Of a stretch of DNA of 25,365 bases, positions 1-4,915 are shown piece after piece (the first letter of the stretch is position 1; each line of letters starts with the position of its first letter). Source of the DNA: a virus; the IMG/VR virus record IMGVR_UViG_3300009184_000195, positions 1 to 25,365 of that record; one strand, given 5' to 3'. A program made the position numbers and the translations under genes. The notes beneath the pieces are model-generated. The model was not told the DNA's origin and made no database searches. It saw only the letters and a program-made list of their open reading frames with translations.

Positions 1-200
1 ATCGTTCTAGCCTGCCCTAGGGTAGGGGCTATGTACATCACAGCTGAGCCTTCAGGACAGTTCAGAGCCTCTATGAGAAGCGTTACAGCGGAGAGCCTAC
101 TCTTACCACAGCGCCTACCAGCAGCTACTACCTTGAAGCGATGAGTGTCCTTAAAGACCTCTTGCTGCCATTTGAGTAGCTCAAAGTTAAGAGCCGTCAT
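1..200 (-). CDS. Terminase large subunit, N-terminal part (cut by window edge)
   Basis: This is the first 66 codons of the ATPase/nuclease that packages phage DNA into the prohead; the rest lies beyond the left edge. The ATG at 200-198 overlaps the stop of the small terminase gene in an ATGA arrangement. The visible protein begins MTALNFELLKWQQEVF and has a Walker A motif, AAGRRCGKS, at residues 26-34, followed by MYIAPT, the usual strand after the P-loop helix in terminases. A P-loop this close to the start, preceded by a WQxxVF adenine-binding-like segment, is typical of phage terminases. The Walker B and nuclease parts cannot be seen, so the packaging type is unknown. Confidence 0.9.
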   Translation of the reverse strand, partial: MTALNFELLKWQQEVFKDTHRFKVVAAGRRCGKSRLSAVTLLIEALNCPEGSAVMYIAPTLGQART

Positions 201-604
201 TCCTCGGTATCCTTGACCTGAACGTCCGTAACATCGTAGAGGACTTCCTCAGCATCGATAGTAGGCGAAGTAAGCCCAGTGATGTTAATGCTAATGCTAG
301 GAGCACCACCTCCTTGTTTAACCTGTTCAAAGGAAGATACAGGTACGATCCTGTCCACTATTAGTTTCCATGCTGCTGCTTGTGCTTTGTGTTCGTTATC
401 TAATGCTGCATCGAAGATAGCCTCTAAGACCTTAGCTGACTTGGGGGAGTTAAGCATCCTAGCTTTGTACTCATCCATGATGGCCTTATCGCCTGCTGGT
501 CTGCCTAGAGTGCCTCTGTTCTTAGACTTCTTCGCTGTTACTTCGTTCTTCTTTGGTCTACCTGCTTTGCGTACTGTAGGTACTACTTCGTCTTGGGTTG
601 TCAT
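197..604 (-). CDS. Terminase small subunit
   Basis: This is a probable small terminase, 135 residues, which would recognise the packaging site and hand DNA to the large subunit encoded immediately downstream. The start at 604 is chosen because AAGGA lies 5-6 bases upstream of ATG (MTTQDEVV). A longer frame back to 703 would add a hydrophobic leader without a ribosome site. The N-terminal third is basic, with two GRP motifs (GRPKKN, GRPAGD) typical of DNA-binding tails. The central part, including SPKSAKVLEAIFDAAL and QAAAWKLIVDRIVP, is helical. The C-terminus is acidic. The order small then large terminase with ATGA coupling supports the call; sequence alone is less decisive. Confidence 0.75.
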   Translation of the reverse strand: MTTQDEVVPTVRKAGRPKKNEVTAKKSKNRGTLGRPAGDKAIMDEYKARMLNSPKSAKVLEAIFDAALDNEHKAQAAAWKLIVDRIVPVSSFEQVKQGGGAPSISINITGLTSPTIDAEEVLYDVTDVQVKDTEE

Positions 605-819
605 CTTTGTCCTTATACGGAGATGATATAAATAAGGGATAGCAATAGGGATACCCACTACTATGAGTACTCTAGAGTAACTAAGACATTTACTTATAAG
701 CAAGAATCTAAATGAAGTATATACTTACTTCTATTACCTCCTGTGTCCATCATCCTAGCTACATTAAGGAAGATTACACAAGAGGACAAGTAAGTTAACT
801 CATTAAGAAACTTCCTGTA

Positions 820-924
820 TTAACTGAGTAGCCTGTCTACAAAGTCTTCATTTGAGTTCTTGGAAGGATTACCTTCATAGAGTATTCTACCTTGCTTTTC
901 TAAGAAGTCAAGTACTTTATACAT
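820..924 (-). CDS. Possible 34-residue leftward micro-gene
   Basis: An ATG frame reads leftward and begins MYKVLDFLEKQGRILYEG, with a protein-like mix of charged and hydrophobic residues. No ribosome site is visible before the ATG: the upstream sequence is AT-rich, with stops just before it. A good sigma70-like promoter lies inside the same bases (884-911), so the frame may be incidental. I recognise no family. It is listed because its composition looks coding and because it precedes the small terminase gene. Confidence 0.25.
   Translation of the reverse strand: MYKVLDFLEKQGRILYEGNPSKNSNEDFVDRLLS
884..911 (-). promoter_or_regulatory. Candidate sigma70 promoter for the terminase genes
   Basis: On the minus strand, TTGACT (911-906) and TAGAAT (889-884) are separated by 16 bases; each hexamer matches the consensus at five of six positions. 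Transcription would start near 877 and run toward the small and large terminase genes. No competing promoter of similar quality was found closer to the small terminase. Confidence 0.45.
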
Positions 925-1280
925 TTATTTACTATTTATTTACATAGTAGTGTCTCCTACGTTACAGTCTATCTTCATAGGCCTCTTGTGTCCACATTAG
1001 AGGACTCAAGTGGTCTATGACGGCCTCCTGTGCACAGATTAGCCTCCCCTTTTCTCCTATGGACTAACCTGTCCCCAATTAATTAGGTAACTTCCTTGAT
1101 TTCATTAGACATTTTAGTCATATAACAGACCTTTCTTCCATGCTCTTTTTTGTGTACTTAGGAGGCTCCGTCAAAATATTACAAAGACTCAACAGCCATC
1201 CCCCCCGTATTAAGAATCATTATCATTTACTCTAATGACTGAATAGTCAGTAACGGCACAGTGAAGGGTGAGTAGCGTTG

Positions 1281-1432
1281 AAGCACCTAATAAGCACCAC
1301 TACAATGACACTAGATCACAATCAAGCACCACTACAGTAACACCGAAGCACAGATTAAACCTAAGCACAATCCATACCAATTAAATGCACCACAAAGGTG
1401 CAATAATGCACCACGATAGTGATTGATGCACC
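1281..1432 (+). repeat. Iteron-like cluster of GCACC boxes
   Basis: AAGCACCACTACA occurs at 1292-1304 and 1324-1336, each followed by a similar RTRACAC tail, 32 bp apart. Single AAGCAC boxes lie at 1281, 1346 and 1363. ATGCACC then recurs at 1385, 1406 and 1426, spaced 21 and 20 bp, about two helical turns, with an inverted AGGTGCA between the first two. Regular helical spacing on one face of the DNA suggests a protein-binding array for a replication initiator or early regulator. The binding protein is unknown. Confidence 0.6.
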
Positions 1433-1442
1433 TTCAAGGAGC

Positions 1443-1458
1443 GTTGTTGGTTAACAAC
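1443..1458. repeat. Inverted repeat GTTGTT-GGTT-AACAAC
   Basis: This is a perfect 6-bp inverted repeat around a 4-bp centre, immediately downstream of the GCACC boxes and upstream of the larger palindrome. It could be an operator half of the early control region. It lacks a T-run, so it is not a terminator. Confidence 0.5.
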
Positions 1459-1470
1459 ACTGTACATATT

Positions 1471-1509
1471 AGTATTAACTTTGAAGGTTATAACTTACAA
1501 AGTAATACT
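1471..1509. promoter_or_regulatory. 39-bp imperfect palindrome over a candidate early promoter
   Basis: The arms AGTATTAACTTTG (1471-1483) and CAAAGTAATACT (1498-1509) are inverted copies differing by one inserted base. They are centred on the perfect palindrome GTTATAAC (1487-1494); all share the centre 1490.5. A rightward promoter candidate, TTGAAG (1481-1486), 16 bases, TAATAC (1503-1508), falls entirely inside it. The symmetry over a promoter suggests an operator. A cruciform or origin element is the alternative. Confidence 0.5.
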
Positions 1510-1542
1510 GAGTAGTTACAAAATCATGGTTGGCACGCTATG

Positions 1543-1551
1543 TGCTATATA
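1543..1551 (+). promoter_or_regulatory. Candidate extended -10 promoter (TGCTATATA)
   Basis: TG-C-TATATA matches the extended -10 form TGnTATAAT with one mismatch. No good -35 hexamer lies 16-18 bases upstream, as extended -10 promoters allow. Transcription would start near 1558, about 100 bases before the first early gene. Confidence 0.35.
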
Positions 1552-1625
1552 AAAAGTGTAGCAGATATTGAAACACTTAGGGAAAGTCCCTAGATATAAT
1601 GTGCAAAATCTAGCTACAATGAAAC

Positions 1626-1658
1626 TTCAATCAACAACTCACCAAGTATCGGAGCACA
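1626..1658 (+). repeat. Duplicated translation leader, copy 1
   Basis: TTCAATCAAC, two extra A bases, then CTCACCAAGTATCGGAGCAC lie directly before the ATG at 1661. The CGGAG inside it is the ribosome site, six bases from the start. The same block occurs before the gene at 2010. Exact conservation beyond the ribosome site implies either recent duplication or a functional leader. Confidence 0.8.
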
Positions 1659-1660
1659 CA

Positions 1661-1846
1661 ATGACAAAATCAGAATTACGCGAGATTACTACTCTTGCAA
1701 CTATGCACAAGTTAGGAATGACCGACACTGTCGCACGAAGCTTATCAAGCCTCATCCGTGCAGCACGTACTAAGAAAAGCGCAACAGCATTACGCGAGTA
1801 CGCTACAGTGTTCAACGTTATCGGTCACCCTGAATTCATCTGCTAA
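1661..1846 (+). CDS. First early gene, 61-residue protein of unknown function
   Basis: I do not recognise this protein. The start at 1661 (MTKSELREITTLAT) is set by the CGGAG six bases upstream and by the identical leader before the gene at 2010; a longer frame to 1568 is ignored. The protein is small, basic and largely helical (SLSSLIRAARTKKSATALRE), with no membrane segment. It is the first gene behind the early control region and is followed at once by a strong terminator, so it can be made as a short separate transcript. That position is typical of phage host-takeover genes; the role is inference. Confidence 0.7.
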   Translation: MTKSELREITTLATMHKLGMTDTVARSLSSLIRAARTKKSATALREYATVFNVIGHPEFIC

Positions 1847-1856
1847 TAAACCCTTC

Positions 1857-1878
1857 GGCCCTTCGGGGCCTACTTTTT
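1857..1878 (+). terminator. Terminator with UUCG tetraloop after the first early gene
   Basis: GGCCC (1857-1861), loop TTCG, GGGCC (1866-1870) form a 5-bp GC stem closed by C(UUCG)G, followed by TACTTTTT. It sits eleven bases after the stop of the 61-residue gene and before the remaining early genes, so it may work as a partial terminator or attenuator. Confidence 0.75.
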
Positions 1879-1891
1879 GGAGATCACTATC

Positions 1892-1969
1892 ATGCGTAAT
1901 CAACTAACTGACACAATTATTTATGTACTAGGGTTTATCGCTATTCTAGTGGTATGGCTAACAGCGTAA
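1892..1969 (+). CDS. 25-residue single-pass membrane peptide
   Basis: The frame begins ATG CGT AAT and gives MRNQLTDTI followed by a hydrophobic stretch (about residues 9-24, with GFIAILVVW) that would span the inner membrane. GGAG lies nine bases upstream, just after the T-run of the preceding terminator. The short polar N-terminus suggests a simple bitopic peptide. No family is recognised. Confidence 0.5.
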   Translation: MRNQLTDTIIYVLGFIAILVVWLTA

Positions 1970-1977
1970 ACTAAGCA

Positions 1978-2007
1978 TTCAATCAACTCACCAAGTATCG
2001 GAGCACA
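1978..2007 (+). repeat. Duplicated translation leader, copy 2
   Basis: This is the second copy of the block at 1626-1658, lacking its two extra A bases. TTCAATCAAC is followed by TCACCAAGTATCGGAGCACA, then two bases before the ATG at 2010. The start context ATGACA is also shared. Confidence 0.8.
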
Positions 2008-2009
2008 TC

Positions 2010-2735
2010 ATGACATTCAAGCGTTCAAAAAACCTACTCTCAATCTCTGCAGATAGTAAGACAATCAAGGGCGAGAAGATCGGGTATCTTACCGGTATTC
2101 TATATCTCGCGCCAGCTAACACTACAAAATACAATACGTGCTCTATGGCACATAAGGCACAATGTGCCGTGGCTTGTCTCTATAGTGCGGGCCGTGGTGC
2201 ATTCAACAATGTGCAACAAAGCCGCATTGATAAAACACTTTACTTTTATGAGGCACGTGATGAATTCATGGCACAATTGTTCAAAAATATTAAGGCATTG
2301 ATCAAAAAAGCATACACTAAAAAGCTTGATCCATTAGTAAGATTAAATGGCACGTCAGATATTCGCTGGGAAACAATACCCGTAATTGTGGATGGTGTTC
2401 AATACGCTAACATTTTTGAAGCTTTCCCTGACGTACAATTTTATGATTACACTAAGGATTGTAATCGTAAGGGTCTACCTGCAAATTATGACCTTACATT
2501 CTCTTATAGTGGTGTCGAATCATTCAAGCCCTACGTTTTCAAAGCACAATCTAAGGGCATGCGTATGGCTATCGTTTTCCGTAAGGAATCAAGTATTCCT
2601 ACATTGTTCAAGGGTATTCAAGTAGTATCGGGAGACAATTCTGACGTCAGGCACTTAGATGATCAAGGGGTTATTGTGGGTTTGTACGCTAAGGGCGCTG
2701 CAAAACGTGATCAAACGGGGTTTGTAGTTAACTAA
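2010..2735 (+). CDS. GP88-like three-cysteine phage protein
   Basis: This 241-residue early protein resembles the mycobacteriophage gene-product-88 type of family, whose biochemical role I do not know. Three cysteines cluster near the N-terminus (C44-x7-C52-x3-C56), followed by LYSAGRGAF and SRIDKTLYF. Later blocks are RLNGTSDIRWE (111-121), FPDVQFYDYTKD (139-150), LTFSYSG (162-168), MAIVFR (186-191) and GVIVGLYAKGAAK (220-232). The three-Cys cluster followed by NG-D, YTK and S/T-rich strand blocks recalls radical-SAM-like barrels. That comparison is inference; the cysteines could instead bind zinc. The start is fixed by CGGAG in the duplicated leader. No signal or membrane segment is seen. 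Confidence 0.6.
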   Translation: MTFKRSKNLLSISADSKTIKGEKIGYLTGILYLAPANTTKYNTCSMAHKAQCAVACLYSAGRGAFNNVQQSRIDKTLYFYEARDEFMAQLFKNIKALIKKAYTKKLDPLVRLNGTSDIRWETIPVIVDGVQYANIFEAFPDVQFYDYTKDCNRKGLPANYDLTFSYSGVESFKPYVFKAQSKGMRMAIVFRKESSIPTLFKGIQVVSGDNSDVRHLDDQGVIVGLYAKGAAKRDQTGFVVN

Positions 2736-2749
2736 TCAAGGGGAATAGA

Positions 2750-2905
2750 ATGTATAGAATTCAAGCTTATAACTACGTGAAAAAGTATTTCATTGTTGAA
2801 CATTGTTCATCTAGTGAACGTCAATCCTTTGTTCAGGGTTTAATTGATAGTGGAGAGTACACACATGGGGGCATAACTTACGAATGGTTAGCTAGATGTG
2901 ACTGA
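2750..2905 (+). CDS. 51-residue protein of unknown function
   Basis: The ATG follows AAGGGGAA, a strong ribosome site. The product begins MYRIQAYNYVKKYFIVEHC and ends ITYEWLARCD; it is mixed alpha/beta in character with no motif I recognise. Its opening (a short strand pattern YxIxAYN) is reminiscent of the small proteins at 3623 and 4055, which also begin with alternating strand residues. Confidence 0.6.
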   Translation: MYRIQAYNYVKKYFIVEHCSSSERQSFVQGLIDSGEYTHGGITYEWLARCD

Positions 2906-3003
2906 CTGAAAATCACGCCTACAATGCGGCTTTAAAGGCCTTTAAACAGGCTTTTATGGATGCATTGTCGCATCATCACAAGTTAAGGATCAACTATGGC
3001 TAA
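2902..3003 (+). CDS. Possible 33-residue gene with CTG start
   Basis: A frame overlapping the previous stop (CTGA) gives TENHAYNAALKAFKQAFMDA after the start and then SHHHKLRINYG, ending just inside the next gene. The composition is strongly protein-like and helical. The only start at the proper place is CTG; an in-frame ATG occurs at 2956. No clear ribosome site is present, so translation is doubtful. Confidence 0.3.
   Translation: MTENHAYNAALKAFKQAFMDALSHHHKLRINYG
2931..2946. repeat. Perfect 16-bp palindrome TTTAAAGGCCTTTAAA
   Basis: This is an uninterrupted palindrome in the space between the genes at 2750 and 2996. It could be a binding site for a symmetric dimer. It cannot be a normal terminator because no T-run follows. 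Confidence 0.6.
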
Positions 3004-3379
3004 CATTCCACCACTCACGCCTAAACAAAAGGCCTTGATTGTCTCTAACGTGCTCAAAGCGTGCACAGATATCGAAAAGCTTAATGGCACGGGTTATAAC
3101 TACTTGTATTTGTGCTCAGGGTTTATCGCGCATTACAATCTGAATGGGTTTAAAGCTTATTATTCTGAGCACTCTCTTAAGCGTGACATAGAATTAAATT
3201 ATCGTCAGAATCAATGGGCTAACTTTGCCAAAAATGATGAGCACGCTAGCTACTATCATTCAAAACGTGACGTGTACAATGCTATTCTTGGGGGGTTAGT
3301 CGCACGTGACGAATTAGATGCTATGGTGTTCATGCGTGATCACTTTGAAATTATCCATATTGGAGGACGAACATGTTAA
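2996..3379 (+). CDS. 127-residue early protein of unknown function
   Basis: The start (MANIPPLTPKQKALI) has AAGGA about seven bases upstream. The protein is soluble, with a helical N-terminus, an aromatic-rich middle (TGYNYLYLCSGFIAHYN) and a histidine-rich stretch near HASYYHSKRD. I recognise no family. Its last codons overlap the next gene by 7 bases, indicating translational coupling in a chain of small early genes. Confidence 0.7.
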   Translation: MANIPPLTPKQKALIVSNVLKACTDIEKLNGTGYNYLYLCSGFIAHYNLNGFKAYYSEHSLKRDIELNYRQNQWANFAKNDEHASYYHSKRDVYNAILGGLVARDELDAMVFMRDHFEIIHIGGRTC

Positions 3380-3618
3380 ATAATCGTGAATTTGTTAACT
3401 TGGAGCGCCGATTGTGGCGTGAAGGCAACCCGCTTTGTGATGAACTGGTGTCTACACGTGATGAACTGATCCAGTTACTCAATGAGGCTAAGAAAGTAAT
3501 GGAAAAGTATTCACCTGCTATCAGTAAGTTAGCTGAGGCGGATGATCTTGACTTTTTCCTTGAATGGGATAACTTCGGGGACACTTTGGACAATTTAACC
3601 TATGACATGGGAGAATGA
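3373..3618 (+). CDS. 81-residue acidic helical protein
   Basis: GGAGG lies eight bases before the ATG, inside the end of the preceding gene. The product is acidic and probably helical or coiled-coil (STRDELIQLLNEAKKVMEKY), ending in the acidic DTLDNLTYDMGE. No known domain is recognised. It could act by protein-protein contact; that is inference from composition only. Confidence 0.65.
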   Translation: MLNNREFVNLERRLWREGNPLCDELVSTRDELIQLLNEAKKVMEKYSPAISKLAEADDLDFFLEWDNFGDTLDNLTYDMGE

Positions 3619-3622
3619 CATC

Positions 3623-3868
3623 ATGATGAAAACGTACAATGTATACGTGGAAGACACGCGAGGGAATTATCATAGTGACTATACTGTGGAGGCTGAATCT
3701 GAGGCATTGGCCTATGACATAGCATACGAGCGCCACAATTACGCTGATATGACCATATATGTCGATTTGGCAGAGGATGAACCCTCTACAATGCTGCAAG
3801 ATAGCTATTTTGGAGGTAAGAATCCATTAGAATCATTCCCTTCATTGAAGTGGAGTACATCTAAATGA
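3623..3868 (+). CDS. 81-residue acidic protein with strand-rich N-terminus
   Basis: The start at 3623 (MMKTYNVYVEDTRGNY) lies nine bases behind GGGAGA and four bases after the previous stop; a frame from 3602 would add seven residues. The pattern YNVYVED followed by YTVEAESEALAYDIAYE resembles small phage proteins in which two strands precede a helix (DpdA-like or DUF families); I cannot name one. It ends in ATGA overlap with the next small frame. Confidence 0.6.
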   Translation: MMKTYNVYVEDTRGNYHSDYTVEAESEALAYDIAYERHNYADMTIYVDLAEDEPSTMLQDSYFGGKNPLESFPSLKWSTSK

Positions 3869-3927
3869 CAATCATTATCATTATCGGATATTGTGTCGAT
3901 TATATCATCGCGGAGGACTTGTGGTAA
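3865..3927 (+). CDS. 20-residue hydrophobic peptide
   Basis: The ATG overlaps the previous stop (ATGA). The product MTIIIIIGYCVDYIIAEDLW is hydrophobic with an acidic end and could be a tiny membrane peptide. Its end overlaps the following GTG start, and the ribosome site of that gene lies within it, so it may serve only to couple translation. Confidence 0.35.
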   Translation: MTIIIIIGYCVDYIIAEDLW

Positions 3928-4058
3928 AAATACAACACATTGACAATTGGCCTTTTCCGTCTGAGTGCCCACCTAAGCCTTGGACGCCTGAGCAACAACG
4001 AGAGTACGATCAACAACAAAGGGCTAAATTGCCCGATTCACCTATGATTGGAGAATGA
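3921..4058 (+). CDS. 45-residue protein with proline-rich core, GTG start
   Basis: CGGAGG lies four bases before GTG at 3921. The product continues VKIQHIDNWPFPSECPPKPW and is then rich in Gln/Arg, with no membrane segment. I do not recognise it. The overlap on both sides (7 bases upstream, ATGA downstream) fits the tightly packed early cluster. Confidence 0.5.
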   Translation: MVKIQHIDNWPFPSECPPKPWTPEQQREYDQQQRAKLPDSPMIGE

Positions 4059-4285
4059 TTGTGGAAAATAAACAACACATTTACTCAGTTTGTATTGTCA
4101 AACGAGAGTACTTCTACGTAAACGTCAAAGCCTATAATGCAGATCATGCAGAGGAAATTGTCATTGATACGCTACTTGATGACCCTAATGTCAACTTAGA
4201 TGAATACTTTGATAACGATGAGCATGAAGTAATAGCCCTAGATCGCATTAAACGGCCCTCCAAGGCACTTAAAACAATCAACTAA
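4055..4285 (+). CDS. 76-residue small protein of unknown function
   Basis: ATG at 4055 overlaps the previous stop, but GGAG lies too close to it; the same GGAG is seven bases from a GTG at 4061 (then MENKQHIYSVCIV), which may be the true start. The product has an N-terminal strand pair (HIYSVCIVKREYFYVNVKA) followed by a helix with an AxxAEE pattern and acidic stretches. The layout resembles the gene at 3623, suggesting the two could be distant paralogues. Confidence 0.6.
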   Translation: MIVENKQHIYSVCIVKREYFYVNVKAYNADHAEEIVIDTLLDDPNVNLDEYFDNDEHEVIALDRIKRPSKALKTIN

Positions 4286-4301
4286 TACCCTGACTAGGGT
4301 A
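4286..4301. repeat. Small inverted repeat TACCCT-GACT-AGGGTA
   Basis: A 6-bp perfect stem with a 4-base centre lies just after the stop at 4285, in the 36-base gap before the CxxC gene. There is no T-run, so it is more likely an operator or an mRNA hairpin than a terminator. Confidence 0.4.
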
Positions 4302-4321
4302 AACATAGAAAGACTCTTAAA

Positions 4322-4585
4322 ATGCACTGCTTAAACTGCGACCGTCTGCTCACCGATTACGAAGCGACACGTAAACATGCCATTACGTTTAAGTTCTTGG
4401 ACTTATGTAAGGTTTGCTTCGATGACGTTAAGACAATCATTCCGACCATTGACAATCGATCATTGATGACTGAGCAAGACCTCGATGTAGACGATCAAGA
4501 TGACGATCTGGACACTATGCCTTCCCTAGAAGACATCGATGCACTATATAGCTATATAGACTCTGATGATGTCTATGAAGACTAA
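4322..4585 (+). CDS. Small zinc-ribbon-like protein with acidic tail
   Basis: The 87-residue product starts MHCLNCDRLLTDYEATRKH. Cysteines at 3, 6, 29 and 32 form two CxxC pairs (CLNC and CKVC), a likely zinc ribbon. The second half is extremely acidic (DVDDQDDDLDTM), ending SDDVYED. Small CxxC/CxxC proteins with a motif like LTDxEATRK are common in tailed phages, usually without known function. The acidic tail could mimic nucleic acid or bind a basic protein; that is inference. The ribosome site is weak. The gene is followed by the ATTAAAG array. Confidence 0.7.
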   Translation: MHCLNCDRLLTDYEATRKHAITFKFLDLCKVCFDDVKTIIPTIDNRSLMTEQDLDVDDQDDDLDTMPSLEDIDALYSYIDSDDVYED

Positions 4586-4588
4586 GAA

Positions 4589-4667
4589 CATTAAAGTCAT
4601 TAAAGTTACATTAAAGTAAATACTACTTTATTGTTTACCTATTAAAGATTCATTAAAGTCATTAAAG
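4589..4667 (+). repeat. Six ATTAAAG repeats with mirror-symmetric spacing
   Basis: CATTAAAG (first base C or T) starts at 4589, 4598, 4609, 4640, 4651 and 4660. The steps are 9, 11, 31, 11 and 9, a spacing that reads the same in both directions although all copies point the same way. CATTAAAGTCATTAAAG is identical at 4589-4605 and 4651-4667. The AT-rich centre holds an inverted repeat, TAAAGTA (4612-4618) and TACTTTA (4624-4630). The whole lies in the only sizeable gap before the replication genes and looks like an initiator- or activator-binding array. Confidence 0.8.
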
Positions 4668-4682
4668 ACTAAAGGGGGTAAC

Positions 4683-4862
4683 ATGGGAAAGATGAAGGAA
4701 TTGATGATGATGGAACAAGAACATGATGATGATGATTTGTCTATGTGTGAAGAAGCACATTACGTTCATACGCTCAATGATGTCGTTGAGTTGATGATTG
4801 TCTATGGCTTTGACACAGTTATGGATGATGTCTTGATTAAGTTGGGGGATAAAATCAAATGA
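4683..4862 (+). CDS. 59-residue acidic protein of unknown function
   Basis: AAAGGGGG six bases upstream gives a strong start. The product begins MGKMKELMMMEQEHDDDD and ends in a helical part (NDVVELMIVYGFDTVMDDVL). The run of His-Asp4 near residue 14 is unusual. It is the first gene after the ATTAAAG array and may be expressed with the replication genes. No family is recognised. Confidence 0.55.
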   Translation: MGKMKELMMMEQEHDDDDLSMCEEAHYVHTLNDVVELMIVYGFDTVMDDVLIKLGDKIK

Positions 4863-4915
4863 TTGTCTCTCTCTGTGTGTTTGTCTTAGCTTTGGTAAAG
4901 GTGGCCTTAAAGTGA
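4859..4915 (+). CDS. 18-residue hydrophobic peptide
   Basis: ATGA overlap with the previous stop; the product MIVSLCVFVLALVKVALK is almost wholly hydrophobic with basic ends, like a minimal membrane helix. No independent ribosome site is seen. It may be a genuine micro-peptide or only a coupling frame. Confidence 0.3.
   Translation: MIVSLCVFVLALVKVALK

Larger units (their letters stand above)
605..1660. other. Divergent control region (about 1 kb)
   Basis: This stretch separates leftward terminase genes from rightward early genes and holds no convincing long gene. It contains three related boxes of the form CCTCYTGTGYMC (737-748, 982-993, 1024-1035), a leftward promoter candidate (884-911) overlapping a 34-codon frame, a run of seven C (1200-1206), a small palindrome TGACT-GAAT-AGTCA (1236-1249), a cluster of GCACC boxes (1281-1432), two inverted repeats (1443-1458 and 1471-1509) and rightward promoter candidates. 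Position and content suit an origin, a packaging site or an early operator region, but none is proven here. Confidence 0.6.

Noticed and set aside
8-30. CCCTAGGG-type palindrome near the left edge
   Set aside because: It falls inside the conserved large terminase reading frame and is explained by coding for the IAPTLGQ segment.
279-626. Rightward 115-codon frame
   Set aside because: It is antisense to the small terminase, and its composition (Leu/Ser/Cys-rich) is that of a shadow frame.
605-703. Longer start of the small terminase at 703
   Set aside because: The extra 33 residues are hydrophobic and lack a ribosome site, while ATG at 604 has AAGGA at the proper distance and begins a typical small terminase N-terminus.
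1200-1206. Run of seven C as a phase-variable or frameshift site
   Set aside because: It lies outside any convincing gene, so a slippage change would alter no product; it may still be a sequencing-prone spot.
1140-1235. Rightward 31-codon frame in the control region
   Set aside because: No ribosome site; sequence around the C-run gives low-complexity residues; no link to neighbours.
1281-1432. CRISPR-like array from the GCACC repeats
   Set aside because: Repeats are short, imperfect and spaced 20-32 bp, with no constant 25-40-bp repeat and spacer pattern and no cas genes nearby.
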